Origin: Massilia terrae
GTDB taxonomy: Bacteria; Pseudomonadota; Gammaproteobacteria; Burkholderiales; Burkholderiaceae_D
Direction of reading: 5' to 3'
NCBI RefSeq assembly: GCF_024753145.1
Contig: NZ_JANUGU010000002.1
Coordinates: forward strand, 682,001-746,000
DNA length: 64,000 nucleotides
Of this stretch, positions 24,879 to 34,206 are shown one piece after another. A program made the position numbers and the translations under genes. The first letter of the stretch is position 1. Each line of letters begins with the position of its first letter. Under the pieces are notes generated by a model. That model saw nothing but the letters and a program-made list of their open reading frames with translations. It was not told the DNA's origin and did not search any database.

Positions 24879-25901
24879 TCAGTTCGACTCCTTGATCACC
24901 CGCCCGAACGTCGGCTGCACCGGCCGCGCGTTCAGCGGGTACAGGCGCGAATACAGGGCCATCTGCTCCGGCGAGGCCTGCATCTTCTGCTTCATCACCA
25001 GCCACAGCACGTCCTCGGTGCACGGCGGCGTGGTCAGCGATCCCATGTAGGTGTAGTACTCGCGCCGCTCCGGCAGCGCGTCGAGCGGATTGATGACGAT
25101 CGCCGGCGACACCGTCGCCCGCTTCTCCAGCGGCAGGTTGTTCCAGATGGTCTGGATCAGGCGATGCTGTTCGCCGCGTTCGAGCAGCACGGCCACAACC
25201 GCCAGCCGCCCGCCCGGGCCCTTGTGCACGAGGTGCATCACCATCTCCGTCCCGCGGCCGTTGATGCGCTCTTCCGACGGGCGATGGAAGTGGATGTTCT
25301 GCAGCTCGTACATCTCGTTGCCGACGTTGATGAAATTGCCGCCTTCGACCGTCACTTCGATCGTATGGCCGGTGTCGACTTCGCTGAAGGTGGAAGGATG
25401 GTAGTCGAAGCCGACCTGCTCCAGGTCGACCTTCATGCCGTCGCGGATGTCGATCGGCGACTGGCGCTGCCCGGCGCCGCACTTCGCCCACTCGACGTTC
25501 ATCTGCGCCCAGTTGGCCGGGCCGGTCTCGCCCTCGTAGCTCCAGTCGGTGCGGTGGCGCTTGGCTTCCGCCGCGATGGCGGCGGCCTTCTGATCCTGCA
25601 GCCGCTTCGCTTCGGCCGCCTTTTGCGCGCGGGCGGCGGTCACCACGCGCTGCTTCTGCTTCTCGCGCATCTCGGCCAGGCGCTGGGCGATTTTCTGCGA
25701 CAGTTCGAGCTCGGCTTCTTCCTCTTTGCTGCGCTGTGGCGCGGGGGGCGTATAGGCGGACGTGCGCCCCGGCGTGGCTGCCGGCGCGGGAGTGTCGGCC
25801 TTGACCGGCGCGGCAGTCTTGCCGGCCGGCGGAGCCGGATTGTTCGCACTTGCCGTCAGCATGACGGAGCAGCCCGCGAACAGGGCAATCCAATTGCGCA
25901 T
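24879..25901 (-). CDS. Alpha-type carbonic anhydrase with coiled-coil N-terminal region
   Basis: A 340-residue exported alpha-carbonic anhydrase, hydrating CO2 in the periplasm. The catalytic domain fills the C-terminal two thirds: WSYEGETGPANWAQM, QRQSPIDIRDG, the zinc ligands in IHFH and MHLVH, and YMGSLTTPPCTEDVLWLVM. A signal peptide ends near ASANN; LFAGCS might be a weak lipobox. Between them lie a Pro/Ala linker and about 50 residues of highly charged Glu/Lys/Ala helix (residues 58-105) not usual in the family. It converges tail-to-tail with the mutarotase gene. Confidence 0.93.
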   Translation of the reverse strand: MRNWIALFAGCSVMLTASANNPAPPAGKTAAPVKADTPAPAATPGRTSAYTPPAPQRSKEEEAELELSQKIAQRLAEMREKQKQRVVTAARAQKAAEAKRLQDQKAAAIAAEAKRHRTDWSYEGETGPANWAQMNVEWAKCGAGQRQSPIDIRDGMKVDLEQVGFDYHPSTFSEVDTGHTIEVTVEGGNFINVGNEMYELQNIHFHRPSEERINGRGTEMVMHLVHKGPGGRLAVVAVLLERGEQHRLIQTIWNNLPLEKRATVSPAIVINPLDALPERREYYTYMGSLTTPPCTEDVLWLVMKQKMQASPEQMALYSRLYPLNARPVQPTFGRVIKESN

Positions 25902-25973
25902 GAGGTGTGCTTTTAACGCATTACCTCATCCTTATCGGAGAAAGCCGGGAAAACTTGAGCGGTCTGTGCGAAA

Positions 25974-26618
25974 TCAGCGGCTGAGCATGCGGCGCCCGAC
26001 CTTGTACAGGCCGCCCAGCGCCAGCGGCACCACGGCCGCGCCGACGCCGACCAGCACGATCGCGGTCAGGTGGTCGCGCACCACGGGGATGTTGCCGAAG
26101 AAGTAGCCGCCGGTGACAAGGGTCAGCACCCAGGCGGCGGCGCCGGTGAAGTTGAACAGCTGGAAGCGCGCATGCGTCATGTCCGACACGCCGGCCACGA
26201 AGGGCGCAAAGGTGCGCACCACCGGCACGAAGCGCGCCAGGATGATGGTCTTGCCGCCATGCCGTTCGAAGAATTCGTGGGTGCGGCGCAGCGCATCCTT
26301 GTTGATCCAGCGGTAATCGTGGGTGAAGACCCGTTGCCCGATCGCCTCGCCGATCCAGTAATTGAGCGTGTTGCCCGTGACCGCGGCCACGATCAGCAGG
26401 ACCAGCAACAGGGGAAGGCTCATCTGGCCGGTGGCGCAGAAGGCGCCGGCAATGAACAGCAGGGTGTCGCCGGGGAAGAAAAACAGCACTACCAGGCCCG
26501 TTTCGCAGAACACGATCGCGAACAGGACCGCATAAACATAGACTCCATACTCGGCCAGCAGCGTGCCCAGCGTCTTATCGACATGAAGAATCATGTCGAA
26601 AAATTGCATCAGATCCAT
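25974..26618 (-). CDS. DedA-family membrane protein
   Basis: A 214-residue DedA/SNARE-associated-type inner-membrane protein. Members act in envelope homeostasis, probably as lipid carriers or flippases. Characteristic features: FCETGLVVLFFFPGDTLLFIAG, GNTLNYWIGEAIGQRVF, HEFFERHGGKTIILARFVPVVRTFAPFVAGVSDM and the conserved Arg/Gly segments. A single gene on the minus strand, 72 bases upstream of the carbonic anhydrase, which may be in the same transcript. Confidence 0.93.
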   Translation of the reverse strand: MDLMQFFDMILHVDKTLGTLLAEYGVYVYAVLFAIVFCETGLVVLFFFPGDTLLFIAGAFCATGQMSLPLLLVLLIVAAVTGNTLNYWIGEAIGQRVFTHDYRWINKDALRRTHEFFERHGGKTIILARFVPVVRTFAPFVAGVSDMTHARFQLFNFTGAAAWVLTLVTGGYFFGNIPVVRDHLTAIVLVGVGAAVVPLALGGLYKVGRRMLSR

Positions 26619-26789
26619 AATATTCCTAAATGGTAGCGTCGAATCATACCATCAGTCCGGCTGTAAAAATAACGGCTGGGCACAGTCTTTCCGCGACTTT
26701 TTTATTGCCACAAGGAATCGTTTCCTCGGTGACAGCAATCCCATTACAATCGGTGCCGCTGGGATAACAAACAATCAAAGGAGACCGGA

Positions 26790-27710
26790 ATGGAGATGAC
26801 GAGATCGGGCAAGCGGGCGCTGGCGGCGGCGTTGGCGGCATTGTTGGCAAGCGGCGCGGCGTGGTCCGCCGATCCGCCGCCCAAGCCGAGCGTGGCCGAC
26901 GTGCTCAAAATGTCCAAGCCATCCGACTGGCGGCCGCTCGACCCGGACAACACCTTGTACATGGAGATCCCGACCGGTCGCGTGGTGATCGAGCTGGCGC
27001 CGGTGTTCGCGCCGAATCACGCGAAGAACATCAAGGCGCTGGTGCGCGAGCACTACTTCGATGGCCTGGCGATCATCCGCTCGCAGGACAACTGGGTGGT
27101 GCAATGGGGCGAACCGGACGACGTGAAAACCCCGCGCCCGATCAAGACCGCGCAGCAGACGCTGAAGGCCGAGTTCACGGTGCCGCGCGCGAACGACAAG
27201 CACTTCGTCCAGTTGAAGGACAAGGACGGCTACGCGCCGCAGGTCGGGCATTCGGATGGATTCCCGGTCGGGCATGATCCGAAGACCGGCGAAGCATGGC
27301 TGGCGCACTGCTACGGCATGGTCGGCGTGGGCCGCGACAACGACGCCGACAGCGGCGGCGGCACCTCGCTGTATGCCGTGATCGGGCACGCGCCGCGCCA
27401 CCTGGACCGCAATATCACCGTCGTCGGGCGGGTGGTGGCGGGCATGCCGCTGCTGTCGGTGCTGCCGCGCGGGACCGGGCCGATGGGCTTCTATGACAAG
27501 CCGGAGCAGTATGTGCCGATCAAGTCGATCAAGGTCGCGGCGGATGTGCCGGAAGCGGAGCGCAGCCACCTTGAAGTGATGCGCAGCGAAGCGCCGATCT
27601 ACCAGGCGGTGATCGAGGCGCAGCGCAACCGCGGCGGCCCGTGGACCAAGGTGCCGGCCGGCTATATCGACCTTTGCAACGCGCCGATTCCGGTGCGCGA
27701 GCGTAAGTGA
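26790..27710 (+). CDS. Periplasmic cyclophilin-type peptidylprolyl isomerase
   Basis: A 306-residue cyclophilin with a signal peptide ([20 protein letters not shown], cut before DPPP). The fold is visible in [52 protein letters not shown], in [24 protein letters not shown], and in [17 protein letters not shown]. It helps folding of exported proteins. It is longer than minimal cyclophilins, with an insertion around residues 110-180. GGAGA at 26780 precedes the ATG at 26790. Confidence 0.9.
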   Translation: MEMTRSGKRALAAALAALLASGAAWSADPPPKPSVADVLKMSKPSDWRPLDPDNTLYMEIPTGRVVIELAPVFAPNHAKNIKALVREHYFDGLAIIRSQDNWVVQWGEPDDVKTPRPIKTAQQTLKAEFTVPRANDKHFVQLKDKDGYAPQVGHSDGFPVGHDPKTGEAWLAHCYGMVGVGRDNDADSGGGTSLYAVIGHAPRHLDRNITVVGRVVAGMPLLSVLPRGTGPMGFYDKPEQYVPIKSIKVAADVPEAERSHLEVMRSEAPIYQAVIEAQRNRGGPWTKVPAGYIDLCNAPIPVRERK

Positions 27711-27747
27711 GAAAACTGTTTATTTAGTTAGCAAGTTAGCCTCAGTA

Positions 27748-27780
27748 CGTCGTCCCGGCCTCCGGAGGGACGACGGTTTT
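27748..27780 (+). terminator. REP-like hairpin followed by a T-tract
   Basis: CGTCGTCCC (27748-27756) pairs with GGGACGACG (27767-27775) and TTTT follows at 27777-27780. It lies 37 bases after the cyclophilin stop and is a REP-family copy that can serve as its terminator. Confidence 0.65.
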
Positions 27781-27828
27781 GAGGGTAGTGGCTAAACCAC
27801 ACCTCGGTTATCTTCCTTCCCCGCAAGC

Positions 27829-27834
27829 TATAAT
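27829..27834 (+). promoter_or_regulatory. Consensus -10 box placed next to the mutL start codon
   Basis: TATAAT ends seven bases before the mutL ATG at 27842. No ribosome site precedes the ATG. If this box is used, transcription would begin at or one base before the start codon, giving a leaderless mRNA. The -35 region (GGTTAT, 17-base spacing) is weak. Confidence 0.5.
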
Positions 27835-27841
27835 CCCGCCG

Positions 27842-29734
27842 ATGAACGCCCCCGTCCCCACCCATCGCCCGATCCAGCAGCTGTCGGATCAGCTGATTTC
27901 GCAAATCGCCGCCGGCGAGGTGGTCGAGCGGCCGTCGGCCGTGGTCAAGGAGCTGCTCGAAAACGCGCTCGACGCCGGCTCGACGCAAATCACCGTGCGG
28001 CTGGAGGAAGGCGGCGTCAAGCGCATCGCGATCACCGACAACGGCCGCGGCATCGCGCCCGACGAGCTGCCGCTGGCGCTCGCGCGCCACGCCACCTCGA
28101 AAATCGCCTCGCTCACCGACCTCGAAAACGTGGGCACGCTCGGCTTCCGTGGCGAAGCGCTGGCCTCGATCGCATCGGTCGCCGCGGTGTCGATCACCTC
28201 GCGCACGCCCGACGCGGCGCATGCCTGGCAGATCGTCGGCTCGCACCAGGGTACGGTGACGCCATCGTCCGGCGCGTTCGGCACCACCATCGACGTGCAG
28301 GACCTGTACTTCAACACCCCGGCGCGTCGCAAATTCCTGAAGTCGGAGCAGACCGAATATGGTCATTGCGCCGAAGTCGTGCGCCGCATCGCGCTGGCGC
28401 GGCCGGACGTGTCGTTCACGCTGTCGCATAACGGCAAGGCGATCGACCACTGGAATGTCAGCGACATGGCCAAGCGCAGCGGCCAGATCGTCGGCAGCGA
28501 ATTCGCCGACGCGCGCCTGCCGGTCGACGAAGCGGCCGGTCCGCTCCACCTGCACGGCTTCATCGGCCTGCCCACCGCGTCTAAGGCGCGCGCCGACGGC
28601 CAGTTCTTCTACGTGAACGGCCGCTTCGTGCGCGACAAGCTGCTGCTGCACGCGGTGCGCTCGGCCTACCAGGATGTGCTTCACGGCGACCGCTATCCGT
28701 CCTACGTGCTGTCGCTCGACCTCGACCCGTCGCTGGTCGACGTCAACGTGCACCCGTCGAAAATCGAAGTTCGCTTCCGCGACAGCCGCGCGGTGCACCA
28801 GTTCGTATTCCACGCCGTGCAGCGCGCGCTGGCGCATACCTCGGCCACCGCGCACGGCAGCGTGCCGGCGCCGATCACCGCCAGCGAAGTGACGCCGTCG
28901 GCGCAAAGCTGGCAGCGTCCGCACGAGCAGATCTCGTTCGGCGCCCAGCTGTCGCCGACCTTCTCGCCCTCGCCCTTCCCGCCCGGCAGCCGCTGGGATG
29001 CGCCTAACGGCGGCGTGGCGCAGCGCACCGAGAGCTACGGCGCCCTGTTCGCCGCGAACCCCACATCGACCGCATCGGTGGATGCCGCGCCTGTAACGGC
29101 GCTGGCCGCATCGGCGCGCCCGATGCCGGATGAAGACGAGTACCCGCTCGGCTTCGCGCTCGCCCAGCTGCACGGCATCTACGTGCTGGCGCAGAACCGC
29201 AAGGGCCTGGTGCTGGTGGACATGCACGCCGCGCACGAGCGCATCCTGTACGAACAGCTCAAGAACGCGCTCGACGCCCAGATCGAAGGGCGCGAGATGC
29301 AAGTGCAGCAGATGCTGATCCCGGTGACCTTCTTCGCCGACGCGGTCGAAGTCGGCACGGTGCAGGAGCACCAGGAAACGCTGAAAGCGCTGGGCTTCGA
29401 CATCGCCGCGATCTCGCCCACCACGGTGGCGGTGCGTGCAGTGCCGACGCTGCTCAAGAACGCCGACGCACAGACGCTGGCGCGCGACGTGCTGCGCGAC
29501 GTGCGCGAGTACGGTGGATCGCGCGTGCTGATCGAGCGCCGCAACGAACTGCTCGGCACCCTCGCCTGCCACACGGCGGTGCGCGCCAACCGCATCCTGA
29601 CGGTGCCGGAGATGAATGCGCTGCTGCGCCAGATGGAAGCGACCGAGCGCGCCGACCAATGCAACCACGGCCGCCCGACCTGGGTCCAACTCGACATCTC
29701 GGCACTGGACAAGCTTTTCCTGCGCGGCCAATGA
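27842..29734 (+). CDS. mutL: DNA mismatch repair protein MutL
   Basis: A 630-residue mismatch-repair ATPase that links MutS recognition to downstream excision. The N-terminal GHKL domain shows [46 protein letters not shown] and [15 protein letters not shown] transducer domain, a Pro-rich linker (about residues 340-440) and a C-terminal dimerisation domain with [20 protein letters not shown] sequence follow. The QxQ region and a CPHGRP-like end ([10 protein letters not shown]) are present, with Cys replaced by Asn. MutL and miaA overlap by four bases, as in many proteobacteria. Confidence 0.97.
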   Translation: MNAPVPTHRPIQQLSDQLISQIAAGEVVERPSAVVKELLENALDAGSTQITVRLEEGGVKRIAITDNGRGIAPDELPLALARHATSKIASLTDLENVGTLGFRGEALASIASVAAVSITSRTPDAAHAWQIVGSHQGTVTPSSGAFGTTIDVQDLYFNTPARRKFLKSEQTEYGHCAEVVRRIALARPDVSFTLSHNGKAIDHWNVSDMAKRSGQIVGSEFADARLPVDEAAGPLHLHGFIGLPTASKARADGQFFYVNGRFVRDKLLLHAVRSAYQDVLHGDRYPSYVLSLDLDPSLVDVNVHPSKIEVRFRDSRAVHQFVFHAVQRALAHTSATAHGSVPAPITASEVTPSAQSWQRPHEQISFGAQLSPTFSPSPFPPGSRWDAPNGGVAQRTESYGALFAANPTSTASVDAAPVTALAASARPMPDEDEYPLGFALAQLHGIYVLAQNRKGLVLVDMHAAHERILYEQLKNALDAQIEGREMQVQQMLIPVTFFADAVEVGTVQEHQETLKALGFDIAAISPTTVAVRAVPTLLKNADAQTLARDVLRDVREYGGSRVLIERRNELLGTLACHTAVRANRILTVPEMNALLRQMEATERADQCNHGRPTWVQLDISALDKLFLRGQ

Positions 29735-30687
29735 ACACCTCGAGCAGCAAACCGCTGGCGGTGGCCATCATGGGCCCGACCGCGTCCGGCAAGACCGCGG
29801 CCGCGCTGGCGATCGCGCGCGAGCGGCCGGTCGAGATCATCTCGGTCGATTCGGCGCTGGTCTACCGCGGCATGGACATCGGCACCGCCAAGCCGACGGC
29901 CGAAGAACTGGCGGCCGTGCCGCACCATCTCATCGACATCATCGATCCGCTGGAAGCCTATTCGGTCGCACAGTTTCGCGCCGATACCTTGCGGCTGGTG
30001 GACGAGATCAGCGCCCGAGGCAAGCTGCCGCTGCTGGTCGGCGGGACGATGATGTACTTTAAGGGGCTGACCGAAGGGCTTGATGATTTGCCGACCGCCG
30101 ACGCGGAGGTCCGCGCCGCGCTCGACGCCGAGGCTGCGCGCATCGGCTGGCCGGGGATGCACGAGAAGCTGCGGCAGGTCGATCCGGTCACCGCCGAACG
30201 CCTGAAGCCGAACGACGCGCAGCGCATCAACCGCGCGCTCGAAATCTACCAACTGTCGGGGCGGCCGATGTCCGAACTGCTGACCGGCCGCGGCAAGCTG
30301 GAGCTGCCGTTCGACCTGGTGTCGTACGCGCTGGAGCCATCCGACCGCGGCGTGCTGCACGCGCGGATCGCACTGCGCTTCGACCAGATGCTGGGCCGGC
30401 GCGACGACGAAGGCATCGTGGCCGAAGTCGCGCAGCTGCGCGCGCGCGGCGACCTGTCGCCGACGCTGCCGTCGATGCGCTGTGTCGGCTATCGCCAGAC
30501 CTGGGACTACCTGGACGGGCGGATCACGCGCGCCGAGCTGCGCGAAGCGGGCATCATCGCGACGCGCCAGCTGGCCAAGCGGCAGCTGACCTGGCTTCGT
30601 TCGATGCCGGAGCGGATTGTGGTGGACTGCCTTGGCAAGGACCCGTCGGGCGCCCTGCTCCAGCAGATTTCGGCCCTCGGCAGATAA
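29731..30687 (+). CDS. miaA: tRNA dimethylallyltransferase MiaA
   Basis: A 318-residue enzyme that adds the dimethylallyl group to A37 of tRNAs reading U-initial codons. MiaB, which completes ms2i6A, is encoded at 50343. Motifs: P-loop [72 protein letters not shown] and [13 protein letters not shown]. The ATG at 29731 overlaps the mutL stop (ATGA). A tRNA gene lies 81 bases downstream. Confidence 0.97.
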   Translation: MNTSSSKPLAVAIMGPTASGKTAAALAIARERPVEIISVDSALVYRGMDIGTAKPTAEELAAVPHHLIDIIDPLEAYSVAQFRADTLRLVDEISARGKLPLLVGGTMMYFKGLTEGLDDLPTADAEVRAALDAEAARIGWPGMHEKLRQVDPVTAERLKPNDAQRINRALEIYQLSGRPMSELLTGRGKLELPFDLVSYALEPSDRGVLHARIALRFDQMLGRRDDEGIVAEVAQLRARGDLSPTLPSMRCVGYRQTWDYLDGRITRAELREAGIIATRQLAKRQLTWLRSMPERIVVDCLGKDPSGALLQQISALGR

Positions 30688-30768
30688 ATTGGTGTAAAAT
30701 CTTTGGCTCGGCTGGTTCCGCCAGCCTTGACACCGCGGGCACGAATCTGGATAATGCTCGTCGTTGCA

Positions 30769-30845
30769 GGTGATATAGCTCAGTTGGTTAGAGCATAGCA
30801 TTCATAATGCTAGGGTCGTTGGTTCAAGTCCAACTATCACCACCA
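30769..30845 (+). tRNA. tRNA with CAU anticodon (probably elongator tRNA-Met)
   Basis: A 77-base tRNA with encoded CCA. The acceptor stem GGTGATA pairs with TATCACC; the D-stem GCTC/GAGC, anticodon stem TAGCA/TGCTA with loop TTCATAA (anticodon CAT), and T-stem GTTGG/CCAAC with TTCAAGT are all intact. A U-rich start without the initiator C1-A72 mismatch rules out initiator tRNA. A lysidine-modified tRNA-Ile(CAU) is not excluded. Its 3' end is the attachment site of the island that follows. Confidence 0.95.
30829..30845 (+). repeat. Left attachment repeat (attL) in the tRNA 3' end
   Basis: TCCAACTATCACCACCA, the last 17 bases of the tRNA gene, recurs identically in direct orientation at 34207-34223. 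This is the usual crossover footprint of tyrosine integrases that insert into tRNA genes. Confidence 0.9.
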
Positions 30846-30856
30846 AGATTTCTGAT

Positions 30857-30890
30857 AAGCCGTTGATTCCGAAAGGATCAGCGGCTTTTT
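30857..30890 (+). terminator. Rho-independent terminator after the tRNA
   Basis: AAGCCGTTGATTCC pairs with GGATCAGCGGCTT around a GAAA tetraloop with one bulged T and ends in TTTTT. It lies inside the island's left end, so it arrived with the element. Confidence 0.9.
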
Positions 30891-30933
30891 CATTACCGCC
30901 CTGCCCGCTTGGTGTTGCACACAGGTGCTACAC

Positions 30934-31846
30934 ATGGCTGGAAATTTTCTCGTTCGATCCCGACACGGCACGGTTTACTACTTCTGTCGCCGCGTCCCGC
31001 TCCATCTTCAATCCATCATCGGCCGCAAGGTGCTCGTCCAGTCCTTGCAGACATCGGACCGGCGCTCAGCTATTATCCGAAGCCGCGCCGTCGCGGTGCA
31101 CACGGATTCGATATTTCAAGAGATCATGGCCAGGAAAAAGCGGACTCATCCGATAACACTTTTCACTTCGAGTTTGAAATGCCGCTGCATGAGATAACTG
31201 GTCGGCCGAAGCGGTCAAGGTGAAGGCCGAGCCTCACGAGCCCCGGTGGTGCAGAGAATCGTCACATTCAGTGACGCCATTGCTGCGCATTTTGCCAAAT
31301 CGCAAATAAAACCGCAGTCGAAGGCGACACACCGGGCCAAGCTGGAAGGCGCGAAGGCGTTCTTCAGCGACGCCGTGAACGTCCTTCAGATTGATCAGGT
31401 TGCGTTCGTCAGGTATTGCGAACACGTCACCAGCACGATCACGAACGTGACGACGCAACAGCTCTACATCGCCACCGTCGCGACGTTCTTGAACTGGCAT
31501 CGGATTCGCGCTTACCTGCCGCAGATCACCACGAAGAGTGAAAATCTGCAAGTAGTCGCAGTACATCTCCAAGTGGGGCGGGCGCGAATTTGCGAAGCTC
31601 GGCGAGCAGCACCAACTCGACGTGCAGAAGCTCGGTTACTTCCACTCGATGCGACACACCTTCATGCAGGTCTTGGGCAACGCCAAGATATCCAGCGAGA
31701 TATCTGCGGCGCTGTCCGGACGACAGTACGGCGGGGCCGACGCCGAACGCTACGAGCATCTCAAGAGCGACTATGCGCGCCTGTATCGCGACGGCATTCA
31801 AGCTGGTCTCAGTGCGTTGGCGAACGCAGCGCTATCGGCTTCCTAA
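30934..31846 (+). pseudogene. Degenerate tyrosine-type integrase
   Basis: Three in-order fragments of a phage/island integrase. 30934-31197 encodes an N-terminal domain (VRSRHGTVYYFCRRVPLHLQ, then LQTSDRRSAIIRSRAV) and stops early. 31246 onward gives a core-binding-like helical segment in the same frame, ending in unrelated sequence after about residue 95. From about 31565 to 31846 another frame gives KWGGREFAKLG and YFHSMRHTFMQVLGN, the box II HxxRH region. The catalytic box I Arg region between them is missing, so an internal deletion and frameshift have inactivated the gene. It lies immediately after the tRNA, the usual integrase position. Confidence 0.85.
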
Positions 31847-31967
31847 CGTCTCCTAAACCCACCCGGCCCGGATGACATGGCTAGGGTATTTGAAGACCGT
31901 GCTGACTAGCGGCTGATGGTGGCGAGACGCAAGCTGGCTGCCGTGTGTAGAACGCCTGGATGTTATC

Positions 31968-32393
31968 CTATGCGTCTTCAATGTATAAGGTTCGATTGGA
32001 AATTGGTCCCAAACGATGAACGATATGGCATGGCGCAAGCGGTTTTTTTCTAGGACTTTTATTTTTTGGGGCCTCGCATTTCGACGGTGGCGCTCTTGCT
32101 TGAGGCCCGCGCCTGGGTGTCAGGCAGGATATCGGACTTTGCCTTGAGGCGGGATGTTGCGACGGGCGGACTGGCGTCGACAACATTGCAACGAAACAAG
32201 CAACCTTAGCGGCAACTGAAAAATGCTCCGCCGGAGACATCTTGCGTAGCTGTTCGCGGAAAGGCGCGCGCCGGATTATCCGGTAGTCGCCGATGCCTAC
32301 TATACAAGCCTCCATGTAACGCAGATAAGCCAGCTCCTCAATTCGAAGCGAAATGAGTTTGGCGGGAGCGTTTTCGTTGTCAGTGCTTTGCAC
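31968..32393 (-). CDS. Hypothetical island protein (uncertain)
   Basis: A possible 141-residue protein starting at a GTG. The first 75 residues look protein-like (LISLRIEELAYLRYMEACIVGIGDYRIIRRAPFREQL, then KMSPAEHFSVAAKVACFVAML), while the remainder is Pro/Arg/Lys-rich and low in structure. No ribosome site is visible. I recognise no family. It could be a real small gene whose end is degenerate. It runs opposite to the integrase remnant. Confidence 0.35.
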   Translation of the reverse strand: MQSTDNENAPAKLISLRIEELAYLRYMEACIVGIGDYRIIRRAPFREQLRKMSPAEHFSVAAKVACFVAMLSTPVRPSQHPASRQSPISCLTPRRGPQARAPPSKCEAPKNKSPRKKPLAPCHIVHRLGPISNRTLYIEDA

Positions 32394-32519
32394 GATGGTC
32401 TTGGGTTGCCGTTGCTTTAAGCCCTAGTTGTGTTACCCGTCGGGGACGCCCTGCGCGCCTTCCACGGGTGTGGAGGGAAGAACCTCCGGTGCGAGATAGG
32501 GGGTTAAATTACGGAGAGG

Positions 32520-32738
32520 TTACTTACGGTTGTTCTCATCGTCTTTCCCTGACTTGAAATGTCTAAGAACCAGCTGACCAAACGTATAAATGCAAAGTTT
32601 GATAATTAGGGATTTGACTTTCGCGGTATCGTTATTCGATAAAGCCTCCGTGAGTTCGTAATAGGTGTAACCGTTGGCGAAGAGGTGCCCCAGGAGAAGT
32701 TTTGCGTATTTCCCGAAGCAGCGATTTTTGTCTTGCAT
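32520..32738 (-). CDS. Small hypothetical island protein
   Basis: A 72-residue protein (MQDKNRCFGKYAKLLLGHLFANGYTYYELTEALSNND is its helical first half; a further amphipathic helix and a charged tail follow). GGAGG lies 3-4 bases before the ATG, supporting real translation. No family is recognised. It is divergent from the Ntn-hydrolase gene, with 373 bases between the starts that contain the triple GGTCCG repeat, so the two may share control. Confidence 0.5.
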   Translation of the reverse strand: MQDKNRCFGKYAKLLLGHLFANGYTYYELTEALSNNDTAKVKSLIIKLCIYTFGQLVLRHFKSGKDDENNRK

Positions 32739-32873
32739 GGTCCTCCAATATGGAATTGGAGGTTACGACCTATCTGCAAGTACCGGACACAACAAGACCG
32801 GTACGTACATTGTACTGAAATGCGTCACCGGTTCAACGGTTAGCGGAAGTCATGTCTGGCATTTTTCCGTTTC

Positions 32874-32901
32874 GGTCCGCATTAGGTCCGAATCAGGTCC
32901 G
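32874..32901. promoter_or_regulatory. Three GGTCCG repeats with 11-base period
   Basis: GGTCCG occurs at 32874, 32885 and 32896, each 11 bases apart, which places the copies on nearly the same face of the helix. They lie between the divergent 32738 and 33112 genes and could bind a regulator. Nothing else in this 373-base gap was identified. Confidence 0.5.
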
Positions 32902-33111
32902 CACTCTTATCTTACCGTTTTGTCCCCGCCGGTCGACCTCGCTCGTCGACTACTTCGGCTACATCGGCCTGCCCAAAATAGGTGCACAATCCGCTACACT
33001 ACTCGGCTGAAAGCGGCGTTGCCCCGCGACAGGCTCCCAAAGAACAAGTACCGGCCTTTTAGAAGGCTGAACACCCCTAAGTTCGCGCGTTTCCACTCGT
33101 CCTCCCCGATC

Positions 33112-34071
33112 ATGACCTATTGCTTTGCGTTTTCGCTCAATCCAGATGGCCTAGCGGTAATCTCAGACACGCGGGTAACTACCTCCACCAGAATATATGA
33201 CGGACAGCAAAAGGTGTTTTTCCCCACGCCCTACTCGTTCGTAGCGGTCGCCGGTAACGTGGCGAATCTTGAGGCAATGCTGACCGGAATATCTGAGCGC
33301 CTTATGTCCGTGCATGAGCGCGACCGCATGGATCAGCTTATCCGCTTTCTCGACCGTCGTTGCGAGCAACTTCCGTCCCTCAGAGGTTTAACAGAACAGT
33401 CGCTTCAGAGAGAGGGGTTTGCAATAATTTATGGCGACACGCGCCGACACCGATCAGGCAGTCGTGCCCGGCTGGTACGTCTCGAACTGAGAGCTAACGG
33501 CGAAGGCACCGCATACTTAGACCGACACGTCCCGCCCCGCGATCTTGGCTGGGTCGCGATAGGTACCGCACCAGGAACTCGAGCGTTCCTAGGGAACACA
33601 GCCGCATACAACCTCGGGCGTTTAGAGCAACGCGGGCTGGTAATTCGAGTGCAGCCCAGTACGTTCACGCCACCACCCGACACACCGATCTACTCGGACT
33701 TGACTGCTCGTGGAGTGAGGCGCCCGCATGAACGACAGGCTTTAATTTTGGATTCCTCCGGACCACGGGACGGCACATTCCGAAAGGTCTTGCGGCAGCA
33801 CTACCGGGAGCAGCTTCAGTCGGGCAACCGCGTTCATCAGCTAAGCCCCCTGGTTGCGTTTGCGACAGCCGCAAAGGACGCGATCGCAGAGCAGGTGGCT
33901 GAGTTTAAAACCGGTCCAGGGTTGCCGGATGTGGACGGCATTAGCGACACTTGGTGCATTGCGACCATTTCGAACCCGGAGGGCGCACAGCTTTACACCG
34001 AAACAAACAGCGGTCCAATTACCAGCGCTTTTTCTTTACGCCCAGACTTCACTATGATGCGTCCAAATTAG
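33112..34071 (+). CDS. Proteasome-beta-like Ntn hydrolase (BPH/Anbu-related)
   Basis: A 319-residue protein whose first 70 residues match the proteasome-type Ntn hydrolases of bacteria that start MTYC. Removal of Met would expose Thr1 as nucleophile. ISDTR places an Asp at mature position 18 and QQKVF places Lys at mature 33, close to the catalytic T1/D17/K33 set. FVAVAGNVANLEAML resembles the AGN(L/V)A strand-helix turn of the same families. The C-terminal 150 residues diverge from known bacterial members (no GESKYGKP-type segment). The ATG at 33112 is chosen because of the Thr; no ribosome site is seen. It is island cargo with lower GC than its surroundings. Confidence 0.7.
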   Translation: MTYCFAFSLNPDGLAVISDTRVTTSTRIYDGQQKVFFPTPYSFVAVAGNVANLEAMLTGISERLMSVHERDRMDQLIRFLDRRCEQLPSLRGLTEQSLQREGFAIIYGDTRRHRSGSRARLVRLELRANGEGTAYLDRHVPPRDLGWVAIGTAPGTRAFLGNTAAYNLGRLEQRGLVIRVQPSTFTPPPDTPIYSDLTARGVRRPHERQALILDSSGPRDGTFRKVLRQHYREQLQSGNRVHQLSPLVAFATAAKDAIAEQVAEFKTGPGLPDVDGISDTWCIATISNPEGAQLYTETNSGPITSAFSLRPDFTMMRPN

Positions 34072-34206
34072 TGGTGAAAGAGGCTAAACTGAAGGCAGGC
34101 TTGTGCATCCCAAAGGTGATGTACAAGGTTCCTAAATTGACACCGCGCGACGCAGCACTCCCTTTCGCGTCAATGACTTAGCCGAGAAAACTTCAGGAGC
34201 GTCAAC

